13,662 nt of DNA from UBA1359 sp035411265. Lineage in GTDB: Bacteria > Patescibacteriota > Patescibacteriia > Patescibacteriales > Patescibacteriaceae. Under the pieces are notes generated by a model, which worked only from the letters and a program-made list of their open reading frames with translations, made no database searches and was not told the DNA's origin. The translations under genes were made by a program, and so were the position numbers. The DNA lies in contig DAONSQ010000014.1 in NCBI GenBank assembly GCA_035411265.1, forward strand, positions 1 to 13,662. Direction: 5' to 3'. Within the stretch, counting starts at the first letter, position 1, and each line of letters begins with the position of its first letter. Shown here piece by piece: positions 1 to 6,295 of the stretch.

Positions 1-17
1 AGATTTAAAATCATAGT

Positions 18-278
18 ATGATTATTAAGATGATTAATAATCTTTTAGTAACCTTAGCTATAAAAAGTATTCAGCTTTATCAGCGAACGTTGTCGCCTGA
101 TCATAGTTGGTTAAAAAATAAATTTCCTCATGGTTATTGTCGTTTCAAACCGACTTGCTCTGAATACTCAATTGCTGCTTTGCGAAAATATGGAATAATT
201 AAGGGAGGCTTACTGGCTGTCGGCCGTATTCTAAGATGCAATCCTTGGTCCAAGGGCGGTTATGATCCATTACGTTAA
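18..278 (+). CDS. yidD: Membrane protein insertion efficiency factor YidD
   Basis: This is a small YidD-family protein of 86 residues, thought to assist YidC-dependent insertion of inner-membrane proteins, acting at the cytoplasmic face of the membrane. The family signature is clear: an N-terminal amphipathic/hydrophobic stretch ending in YQRTLSP (about residues 21-27), then CRFKPTCSEY, a GxxKGG segment, RILRCNPW and a final GGYDPLR. About ten residues (WLKNKFPHGY) lie between the SPDH motif and the first Cys, longer than in E. coli YidD; I associate this with Patescibacteria-type versions. Two in-frame ATGs (18 and 30) are possible starts, and neither has a Shine-Dalgarno sequence. yidC follows after 12 nt, as in the usual rpmH-rnpA-yidD-yidC order, so the upstream partners probably lie just outside the window. 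The identification is firm; the exact start is not. Confidence 0.93.
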   Translation: MIIKMINNLLVTLAIKSIQLYQRTLSPDHSWLKNKFPHGYCRFKPTCSEYSIAALRKYGIIKGGLLAVGRILRCNPWSKGGYDPLR

Positions 279-290
279 TTTAAAAAAAAT

Positions 291-1001
291 ATGAGTTCAC
301 TTTTTACTACACTTTTTTATCAACCAATTTTAAATCTTTTGGTTTTTTTATATAACATTATTCCTGGACATGATATTGGCTTGGTTATCGTTGTCTTAAC
401 GGTTTTAATCAAATTGATTTTATGGCCATTATCGCAAAAAGCATTGCGTTCTCAACAGGCGATCAATAAATTGCAACCAAAAATTAAAGAAATTCAAGAA
501 AAATATAAAGATAATAAAGAAGAACAAGGTAAGGCTTTGATGGATTTATATAAAGAAGAAAAAATCAATCCAGCTTCGTCTTGTTTGCCATTATTAATTC
601 AGTTGCCGTTTTTGTGGGCTGTTTTTAGAGTTTTTCGTAATGGTTTGACTAATGGTTCCTTGGCTTTAGTTTATCCATTTATTGCTCGACCTGAATTGCT
701 GGCTACGGTTTCTTTTGGTATAATAGATTTAGCTAAACCTAATATAATCTTAGCGGTTTTAACTGGTTTGGTACAATATTTTCAGGCTAAGACAGCCACT
801 AAACAAAACCAAGTTAATAATAGTGGTCAAGCCGGTGAAATTGCCGCCATGATGAATAAACAGATGCTTTATGTTATGCCGGTGATGACCACAGCAATCT
901 GTTGGACCTTACCGAGCGGCTTAGCATTGTATTGGTGTTTATCCAGCGTATTAACGATTTTACAACAGCTTTATTGGTTTAATAAAAATAATTCAAACTA
1001 A
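291..1001 (+). CDS. yidC: Membrane protein insertase YidC/Oxa1 family
   Basis: This is an Oxa1/YidC/Alb3-family insertase that places membrane proteins into the cytoplasmic membrane, alone or with SecYEG. At 236 residues it has only the conserved insertase core and lacks the large periplasmic domain of Gram-negative YidC. No lipobox Cys is seen at the N terminus. Visible features are a first transmembrane helix near residues 29-47 ending in the conserved WPL, a charged cytoplasmic helical hairpin (about 50-95, rich in K, E and Q) with INPASSCLPLLIQLPF, and further hydrophobic helices around 105-125, 140-165 and 200-230. The hydrophilic-groove arginine of the first core helix appears to be lysine here (K41), which keeps the charge. 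The gene lies 12 nt after yidD and 8 nt before a membrane-protein gene, so all three are probably one transcript. The usual downstream jag gene is absent. Confidence 0.95.
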   Translation: MSSLFTTLFYQPILNLLVFLYNIIPGHDIGLVIVVLTVLIKLILWPLSQKALRSQQAINKLQPKIKEIQEKYKDNKEEQGKALMDLYKEEKINPASSCLPLLIQLPFLWAVFRVFRNGLTNGSLALVYPFIARPELLATVSFGIIDLAKPNIILAVLTGLVQYFQAKTATKQNQVNNSGQAGEIAAMMNKQMLYVMPVMTTAICWTLPSGLALYWCLSSVLTILQQLYWFNKNNSN

Positions 1002-1009
1002 ATAACCAT

Positions 1010-1984
1010 ATGATTTTATATCGCAATATTATTCAACAAGCCTGGCGCAATACGGTAAAAAATTATTGGCTGTGGATTTTTGGTTTATTTGCGGCAGTGT
1101 TAACTAATGTTAACCAATATAATGATCTTTTTAATTCTATTGATGGCAGTCGTGGTTGGTTAGCTATTTGGCGCAACTTAATCGGTTTTTGGTCTGGTTT
1201 GAGCTTGTTTATCAAATCAGCTTTGAGCAGTCCGGTTTTATTTATAACAGCCTTGGTTTTAATAGCTCTCAGTTTGGCTGTGATTATTTTGGCAGTAGGC
1301 AGCCAGGTTGCTTTAGTCAAACAAACCCAAGCCTGTTTAAAAAATTCTAAAACGGAGGCTAATGTAGCTAAGCTTGGTTTTTGGCGTGAGTTAAAAGCTA
1401 ATAAAGAATTGTTCTGGCCGACTTTTGGCGCCGTAGTAATCATTAAATTTGTATTATTACTGTGCTTATTGATTGCTAGTTTGTTAATGTCAGCTGTTTA
1501 TTTGATTAATCAGCCAATTTTAGGCGCCTTCCTTTATACTTTAGTTTCTTTGATCTTATTAGCTGGCATCTGGTTAATTGCTGTCTGGGCTAAATACTGG
1601 TTATTAATTTTGATTACTAACAAGCGAAGCAATCTTTTAGAGTCAGCTATCGAAGCTTTGGCGGCCTTAAGACAAAATTTAGCTGCTAGCTTGGAAATGT
1701 CGATAATTGTTATCTTGATCAATCTCTTGGCCTACTTGATCTGGGTATTTGCTATTTATTTGTTAGCTATCCCTTTTGCCTTAATCGGTATTTTGCTGAT
1801 TAAATATTTAGGAGTTAGCCAATTTTTATTAGCGATTATTGCTAAATTATTTTTAGCGACAACATTAGTTTTGTTAGTTGGCTTAATGATGGTCTTTGAA
1901 ACCAGCTTGTGGTTAAGCTTTCTAGATAATTTGTCGAGTAAAAATATTATCAGTAAGGTGCGGCGAATTTTTAAACGGAAATAA
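1010..1984 (+). CDS. Multi-pass membrane protein of unknown function
   Basis: I do not recognise a named family with confidence. The 324-residue product is strongly hydrophobic, with about six or seven transmembrane segments (roughly 20-35, 72-100, 137-165, 170-197, 228-262 and 272-312). The N terminus has an aromatic WRNTVKNYWLWIFGLFA pattern, and the C terminus is basic (KVRRIFKRK), which suggests a cytoplasmic tail. I see no catalytic motif. The N-terminal pattern resembles uncharacterised membrane proteins common in Patescibacteria. The gene begins 8 nt after yidC and ends 18 nt before an intrinsic terminator, so it is most likely the last gene of the yidD-yidC operon. A link to membrane-protein biogenesis would be guilt by association only. 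No Shine-Dalgarno sequence precedes the ATG. Confidence 0.8.
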   Translation: MILYRNIIQQAWRNTVKNYWLWIFGLFAAVLTNVNQYNDLFNSIDGSRGWLAIWRNLIGFWSGLSLFIKSALSSPVLFITALVLIALSLAVIILAVGSQVALVKQTQACLKNSKTEANVAKLGFWRELKANKELFWPTFGAVVIIKFVLLLCLLIASLLMSAVYLINQPILGAFLYTLVSLILLAGIWLIAVWAKYWLLILITNKRSNLLESAIEALAALRQNLAASLEMSIIVILINLLAYLIWVFAIYLLAIPFALIGILLIKYLGVSQFLLAIIAKLFLATTLVLLVGLMMVFETSLWLSFLDNLSSKNIISKVRRIFKRK

Positions 1985-2002
1985 AAAATAAAAGCCTTTA
2001 AT

Positions 2003-2025
2003 AAACCCGCTTTTTAGCGGGTTTT
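2003..2025 (+). terminator. Intrinsic terminator of the yidD-yidC operon
   Basis: A perfect 9-bp stem, AAACCCGCT (2003-2011) with AGCGGGTTT (2016-2024), closes a TTTT loop. The stem is GC-rich in an AT-rich context. It lies 18 nt after the membrane-protein stop codon. The T tract is short (TTTT, then CGTTATCTTT), so termination may be partial. Confidence 0.8.
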
Positions 2026-2054
2026 CGTTATCTTTAAGGTTGACGATAACGAAA
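2023..2054. repeat. Perfect 10-bp inverted repeat upstream of infB
   Basis: TTTCGTTATC (2023-2032) and GATAACGAAA (2045-2054) are exact inverted copies separated by 12 bp. Their centres are 22 bp apart, close to two helical turns, which would suit a dimeric DNA-binding regulator. The arms lie just upstream of the best -10 candidate for infB (2056-2061). A second terminator hairpin is less likely because no T tract follows on either strand. The function is inference. Confidence 0.5.
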
Positions 2055-2055
2055 T

Positions 2056-2061
2056 TATATT
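2056..2061 (+). promoter_or_regulatory. Candidate -10 element for infB operon
   Basis: TATATT (five of six matches to TATAAT) lies in the gap between the terminator at 2003-2025 and infB. The -35 region is poor (TTTAAG at 2033-2038 with a 17-nt spacer); a better hexamer, TTGACG at 2040-2045, is too close. Transcription from here would give an untranslated leader of about 60 nt. This is a weak assignment. Confidence 0.3.
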
Positions 2062-2128
2062 GTAAGGTAAGTTAGAAATTAAGTTTATTTTTGGCTGAGC
2101 TTAGAGAAGCCAGCTTTTGATTTATATT

Positions 2129-4093
2129 ATGAATGTTACAGAACTAGCTCGTCATTTGCGCGTGTCGCCACAAGAATTAAGAGATACTTTGCCGAAAATC
2201 GGTTTTGATATTGGTCAAAGAGCAATTAAAATCGATCAAAGATTGGCGCAAAGAATTATTAAAGAATGGCCGCGATTGGTACGTGAATTAAGGAATCGTG
2301 AAGAAAGAGAACGCCGCCAAGAAGAAGCGATTGCGGCTGCCAGGGCGGAAAATAGGACTGCTAAGATCAGTTCAATTATTACTATCAAAGATTTGGCTAA
2401 TGTTTTTAATTTGCCAGTTAATCGGATTCTGACGGAATTAATGAAGAATGGCATTTTTGCTTCTCTTAATGAAAAGATTGATGCTGATACAGCAATGATT
2501 ATTGGTAGCGAACTGGGAATTGAGGTTATTGTTGATAATGAGAATCAAGATAAAGAAGTTGATGTTATTGCTACGATTAAGCAAGAACAGATCAATCAAG
2601 AAGGTTTAGAGGTCCGTTCACCAGTTATTGTTGTTATGGGCCATGTCGATCACGGCAAAACCAAGCTTTTAGATGCTATCAGGACAACCGATGTCGTCGC
2701 TACCGAAGCTGGCGGCATTACTCAGCATATTGGTGCTTATCAAATTACACGCAAAGAGAAAAAGGTTACTTTTATTGATACGCCTGGCCATGAGGCTTTT
2801 ACAGCCATGCGTAAGCGTGGTGCTAAAGTGGCTGACTTAGCCATTCTAGTGGTGGCGGCTGATGATGGTATTAAACCGCAAACAGTTGAGGCTTATCGCA
2901 TTATTGAAGAAGCTAAGATTCCTTTTGTTGTGGCGGTAAATAAAATTGATAAGCCGGAAGCTAATTTAGAAAAAGTTAAACAAGAATTAGCTAGCCAGCT
3001 AAATCTTTTAGCTGAAGATTGGGGTGGCAAGGTTGTTATTTGTCCAATTTCGGCTCGAGATGGTATCGGTATTGAAGAACTTTTAGATACTATCTTATTG
3101 TTGGCTGATTTAGAAGAAAATAATCGTTTAGCTAATCCTCAAACCGAAGCAGTCGGAACAATTATTGAATCTCATGTTAATAAAAGTGAAGGTCCAGTGG
3201 CTACTGTTTTGGTGCAAAATGGAACTTTGCGAATCGGTGATACTTTGATTTGTAATGATCAATATTATGGCCATGTTCGAGCTTTAAAGAATTATCGCGG
3301 CTTAAGCATTGAAGAAGCTGGTCCATCAACTCCAGTTAAAATTATTGGCCTTAAAGCTACGCCAGAAATTGGTGATGTGGTTAAAGTTGGTGAGGCTGAT
3401 CGCAGTAACAAGGTTAAGGCAATAGCTAAAGGCCAAAATCAGGCAATTACTAGAATACAAGATAATGGTTCTTTCAATGGCCAGACAATCAATTTGATTA
3501 TTAAGAGCGATGTTTTTGGTAGTGGTGAGGCGATTGAGGAATCTTTGCTTAAATTGAATAATGAAGAAGTGGCGGTTCGGATTATTCATCGTAGCTTGGG
3601 CAATATTGCTGAAGGTGACATTACTCGAGCCGAAGCTAATCAAGCCAAGATTATTGGTTTTAATGTTAAGACTACGCCTCAAGTTGAAGATTTGGCTCGA
3701 AGTAAAAATGTTAAAATTGAAAAGTATCAAATTATTTATGATTTGATTGATGATATCCGTAAAGAAATGCAGGATTTAATGAAACCAGAAATCAGGCGGA
3801 CTGATTTGGGCCGTATCAAGCTATTGGCGGTCTTCAAGCAGGATGGCCGGGAACAGATTGTCGGTGGACGAGTTTTAGATGGTTCAGTAGAAAGAGAAAC
3901 TTTATTTGAGTTGATTCGAGAAAAAGAAAATGTCGGCGTCGGTAAATTAATTAAATTGCAAGCAGGTAAGTTGGATGTTAAGGAAGTTCAGGAAAATCAA
4001 GAATGCGGTTTGCAGATTGAGAGCGATGAAACTTTAGTAGTTGGTGATATTTTAAAGGTTTACCGCGAAGATAAAATTTTTAAGAAAATGTAG
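2129..4093 (+). CDS. infB: Translation initiation factor IF-2
   Basis: IF2 is the GTPase that brings fMet-tRNA to the 30S subunit and promotes 50S joining in the cytoplasm. The N terminus carries two short IF2_N-like modules (about 1-50, MNVTELARHLRVSPQEL..., and about 80-130). They are separated by a charged Arg/Glu-rich linker, far shorter than the long linker of E. coli IF2. The G domain shows GHVDHGKT (171-178, P-loop), DTPGHEAF (217-224, switch II), NKID (271-274) and SARDG (G5). Beta-barrel domains II to IV follow, with the C2-type tRNA-binding end. I chose the ATG at 2129, which begins the conserved MNVTEL; an in-frame TTG at 2117 would add four residues. The 654-residue length fits compact versions. 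rbfA starts 2 nt after the stop, so the genes are surely co-transcribed and probably translationally coupled. Confidence 0.97.
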   Translation: MNVTELARHLRVSPQELRDTLPKIGFDIGQRAIKIDQRLAQRIIKEWPRLVRELRNREERERRQEEAIAAARAENRTAKISSIITIKDLANVFNLPVNRILTELMKNGIFASLNEKIDADTAMIIGSELGIEVIVDNENQDKEVDVIATIKQEQINQEGLEVRSPVIVVMGHVDHGKTKLLDAIRTTDVVATEAGGITQHIGAYQITRKEKKVTFIDTPGHEAFTAMRKRGAKVADLAILVVAADDGIKPQTVEAYRIIEEAKIPFVVAVNKIDKPEANLEKVKQELASQLNLLAEDWGGKVVICPISARDGIGIEELLDTILLLADLEENNRLANPQTEAVGTIIESHVNKSEGPVATVLVQNGTLRIGDTLICNDQYYGHVRALKNYRGLSIEEAGPSTPVKIIGLKATPEIGDVVKVGEADRSNKVKAIAKGQNQAITRIQDNGSFNGQTINLIIKSDVFGSGEAIEESLLKLNNEEVAVRIIHRSLGNIAEGDITRAEANQAKIIGFNVKTTPQVEDLARSKNVKIEKYQIIYDLIDDIRKEMQDLMKPEIRRTDLGRIKLLAVFKQDGREQIVGGRVLDGSVERETLFELIREKENVGVGKLIKLQAGKLDVKEVQENQECGLQIESDETLVVGDILKVYREDKIFKKM

Positions 4094-4095
4094 TT

Positions 4096-4425
4096 ATGGA
4101 ATTAAGCAATAAAAGAGCTAATGAGTTATTGCGTGAAAAAGTAGCGATGCTAGTTAATAAACTAGTAGAATTTCCTAATGGTCTGATTACCGTTACTTAT
4201 GCTGACTTGAGTGGTGAAGGACATAATGCCGAAATTGGTATTTCGGTTTTACCAACTAATTTGCGCGGAACAGCTTTGCGTCAGCTTAGGAAAAAATCAG
4301 CCATAATAGCGCAAACTGCCTCTAAACAAAGCCGCTTATCAAGAGTGCCACAAATTGTTTGGCGAATTGATGATACTGAAGAAAGGGCAGCTTTGCTTGA
4401 TCGAGCTATTCAGCAGTTGGATTAA
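4096..4425 (+). CDS. rbfA: Ribosome-binding factor A
   Basis: RbfA is a small KH-fold protein that binds the immature 30S subunit near helix 1 of 16S rRNA and assists late maturation and cold adaptation. The 109-residue product matches the family in length and layout: a helical start (NKRANELLREKVAMLVNKLVEF), the strand segment LITVTYADLSGEGHNAEIGISVLP, and the C-terminal SRVPQIVWRIDDTEERAALLDRAI, which corresponds to the family VPxLxFxxDxS...I motif. It begins 2 nt after infB and ends 3 nt before the DHH phosphoesterase, the classical infB-rbfA-nrnA order. Sequence similarity to well-studied RbfA is modest, but position and motif order make the call safe. Confidence 0.9.
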   Translation: MELSNKRANELLREKVAMLVNKLVEFPNGLITVTYADLSGEGHNAEIGISVLPTNLRGTALRQLRKKSAIIAQTASKQSRLSRVPQIVWRIDDTEERAALLDRAIQQLD

Positions 4426-4428
4426 TTT

Positions 4429-5394
4429 ATGGAATCAGAAAAGGCAATTAAAGCTTGGCAGATTTTAAGTCAAGCGGCTAATTGGCTGATCATTCCTCAT
4501 TATAACCCGGACGGTGATGCGGTTTCTTCAGCTAATATTTTTTTAGAATTGGCAGCCCAATTAAATAAGCCAGCTACAGTTTATTGTGCCGATTTGCCAA
4601 GTGCAACTTTTAATTTTTTAGCCGGTAGCCAAACTTTTGTTAATCAGCTTTCCCGGGAACAATTTAATCAGTTTGCAGCAATTATTGTGGTTGATTGTGG
4701 TAGTGTTGGCCGCACTAAACTGCAAGAATGGTTACTTCAACGGCAGTCAGGTCAAATTATTATTGAATTTGATCATCATGAAATGCAAGATGATTATGCT
4801 GATATTTCTTTTAAAGAAAATCAAGCTGCTGCCACGGTCGAAATAATCCATGATTTTATTGTGGTTAATTATTTACCGATTAATACTGAAATCGCTAAGT
4901 CAATCTTGACTGGCTTAGTAACTGATACTGGTAATTTTCTTTATTCTAATACTACGGATAAGACTACTAAAATTGCGGCTAAAATGATGCTTTTAGGGGC
5001 TCGTTTACCTAAGATTATTAGTCAGACATTGGCGAGTAAAAATCTGGCAGTGATGCGCTTGTGGGGCAAGGCCTTGAGCCAGCTCAAGATTAATCAGCGT
5101 TATTTAATGGCTATAGCTATTATTCGTCAAGTTGATTTAGTGGAATTTGGTTTAACTATTGATGATCTTTCTGGTCTAATTGGTTTGATTAATAGTTTAC
5201 AAGGGGTTAATGGTAGTTTGCTGTTAGTAGAAAGTGATGACGGTACTTTAAAGGGTAGTCTTAGAACTAATTTGCCAGAAGTCGATATTGCTTTGCTGGC
5301 TAGTTTTTTAGGTGGTGGTGGTCATCGCAAAGCAGCTGGTTTTAGTTTAGAGGGTCAATTAACCGACAGTCAAGGTAGGTTAGCAATTATTTAA
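4429..5394 (+). CDS. DHH/DHHA1 phosphoesterase, NrnA-like nanoRNase
   Basis: This is a cytoplasmic DHH-family phosphoesterase. Its relatives (NrnA/YtqI type) degrade nano-RNAs to mononucleotides, and some also hydrolyse pAp or cyclic dinucleotides; the exact substrate cannot be read from sequence. Visible manganese-site motifs are HYNPDGDAVSS (24-34, H24, D28, D30), VVDCG (D89), FDHHE (D115, H116, H117) and TGLVTDTGNF. The C-terminal DHHA1 domain ends with GGGGHRKAAGF (295-305), the substrate-binding loop. At 321 residues it has the normal length, with all core residues present, so it should be active. It starts 3 nt after rbfA, completing the conserved infB-rbfA-nrnA unit, and is followed by a separate promoter candidate. 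The family call is firm; the nrnA symbol is withheld because the biochemical subtype is inferred. Confidence 0.9.
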   Translation: MESEKAIKAWQILSQAANWLIIPHYNPDGDAVSSANIFLELAAQLNKPATVYCADLPSATFNFLAGSQTFVNQLSREQFNQFAAIIVVDCGSVGRTKLQEWLLQRQSGQIIIEFDHHEMQDDYADISFKENQAAATVEIIHDFIVVNYLPINTEIAKSILTGLVTDTGNFLYSNTTDKTTKIAAKMMLLGARLPKIISQTLASKNLAVMRLWGKALSQLKINQRYLMAIAIIRQVDLVEFGLTIDDLSGLIGLINSLQGVNGSLLLVESDDGTLKGSLRTNLPEVDIALLASFLGGGGHRKAAGFSLEGQLTDSQGRLAII

Positions 5395-5397
5395 AGC

Positions 5398-5427
5398 TAG
5401 ACTTTTGCAGTTTTTATCAGCTATAAT
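5398..5427 (+). promoter_or_regulatory. Candidate sigma70-type promoter for the two small membrane genes
   Basis: A perfect -10 TATAAT (5422-5427) is preceded after 18 nt by TAGACT (5398-5403, four of six matches to TTGACA). It lies directly after the DHH phosphoesterase stop. Transcription would start near 5434, about 24 nt before the ATG at 5458. This suggests the next two genes form their own unit, although readthrough from infB is also possible because no terminator hairpin separates them. Confidence 0.55.
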
Positions 5428-5457
5428 GATTAAAGATTAATTAGCTAAGTGGATTAT

Positions 5458-5691
5458 ATGGAAAAAATTTTCAAAGCCATCCGTCGCAAGATTAGCCAAG
5501 TAGCTTTAAGCTTGATGATTGTTGGTTTATTGCTGCTAGCTTTAAGCTTTTTGACTGTTTGGACTGACTTTATGGCTAAGCTGGTTTTGGGCATGGTTAT
5601 TTTGTTATTAGCCTATGCTTTTTTATCAACCGCTTTCCGTTTGTGGAAAATCAATCAGGATATTAATAATTTTTGGAAAATAAAAAAATAA
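5458..5691 (+). CDS. Small two-helix membrane protein, unknown function
   Basis: I do not recognise a family. The 77-residue product has a short basic N terminus (MEKIFKAIRRK), two hydrophobic helices (about 13-33 and 39-60) and a basic, Asn-rich tail (RLWKINQDINNFWKIKK). By the positive-inside rule, both ends should be cytoplasmic. No signal-peptidase site or lipobox is seen. I chose the ATG at 5458; an in-frame GTG at 5449 would add three residues. No Shine-Dalgarno sequence is present. The next gene begins 4 nt after its stop, so the two are probably expressed together and may act together at the membrane. Confidence 0.7.
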   Translation: MEKIFKAIRRKISQVALSLMIVGLLLLALSFLTVWTDFMAKLVLGMVILLLAYAFLSTAFRLWKINQDINNFWKIKK

Positions 5692-5695
5692 ACTT

Positions 5696-6196
5696 ATGTT
5701 CAATAAACAGGGTTGGCCGACTTGGGCTCGGCTTTTAGTGGTGGTTGCTACTTTAGCGATTATTGTAGCTACGTGGTGGCTAATAATTGGTCGTCAGCCA
5801 AAAAACATGGATCAATTGGGTTTTGATAATCTTTATCATTATCGCAATGAAGATTTGAAGTTTAACTTAGATTTGCCAGAGCAGTTTATTTATTATCAAA
5901 CTGAACGAACCAATTCAGCTGATTATCGAGAAATCAAATTTTACGTTCCAACTAGCGATCCGGAATATACCAATGCTACTCCACCAAGTTATGCTAGACC
6001 GATTGTGGTGCGGGTTTTTGATGAAGAAGCTTGGAAGAAATTGAGTGATGAAGATGAAAGTAAGAAAGATTTTACTCAAGCCGCTAGCCGTGATAGTAAA
6101 GTTTATTTAATCAGTTTCTGGGATAAGCAACCAGCTGATTGGCAAGGTAAATGGAGTGAAGCGATGAAAGAGAGTATCACTAAATCTCTTCAGTAA
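5696..6196 (+). CDS. Membrane-anchored protein with extracytoplasmic domain, unknown
   Basis: The 166-residue product starts with a basic segment followed by one hydrophobic helix (about 12-33, RLLVVVATLAIIVATWWLII), most likely an uncleaved signal anchor. The remaining 130 residues are soluble and acidic, and would lie outside the cytoplasmic membrane. The domain opens with YRNEDLKFNLDLPEQF, a pattern of the 'fold-like-a-PsbP/LpqN beta sandwich' kind seen in several exported bacterial proteins, and it contains conserved-looking aromatic residues (VYLISFWDKQPADWQGKW). I cannot name the family and see no catalytic motif. It sits 4 nt after the small two-helix protein and about 33 nt before a strong terminator, so the two genes form a unit. 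Confidence 0.7.
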   Translation: MFNKQGWPTWARLLVVVATLAIIVATWWLIIGRQPKNMDQLGFDNLYHYRNEDLKFNLDLPEQFIYYQTERTNSADYREIKFYVPTSDPEYTNATPPSYARPIVVRVFDEEAWKKLSDEDESKKDFTQAASRDSKVYLISFWDKQPADWQGKWSEAMKESITKSLQ

Positions 6197-6229
6197 AGCT
6201 GGATAATAAAAGATAGTAAGTTATATTTT

Positions 6230-6259
6230 AAAAGCAGACACGAAGGTGTCTGCTTTTTT
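6230..6259 (+). terminator. Strong intrinsic terminator
   Basis: A perfect 12-bp stem, AAAAGCAGACAC (6230-6241) with GTGTCTGCTTTT (6246-6257), closes a GAAG tetraloop and runs into six T (6254-6259). It lies 33 nt after the stop of the membrane-anchored protein and isolates the upstream genes from polA. The A-rich left arm gives it some capacity on the minus strand too. Confidence 0.92.
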
Positions 6260-6283
6260 CTGTTCAAGACTGTAGTTTTAACT

Positions 6284-6289
6284 TATAAT
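6284..6289 (+). promoter_or_regulatory. Candidate -10 element of polA, possibly leaderless
   Basis: A perfect TATAAT (6284-6289) lies only 6 nt before the polA ATG (6296), in the 36-nt gap after the terminator. The usual distance from -10 to transcription start would place the first mRNA base at or next to the A of the ATG. The -35 is weak (TGTTCA at 6261-6266, three of six matches). Confidence 0.5.
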
Positions 6290-6295
6290 AAAAAT

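Noticed and set aside
1063..1443. Minus-strand open frame inside the membrane-protein gene
   Set aside because: It lies wholly opposite a gene with clear transmembrane structure and has no recognisable motif.
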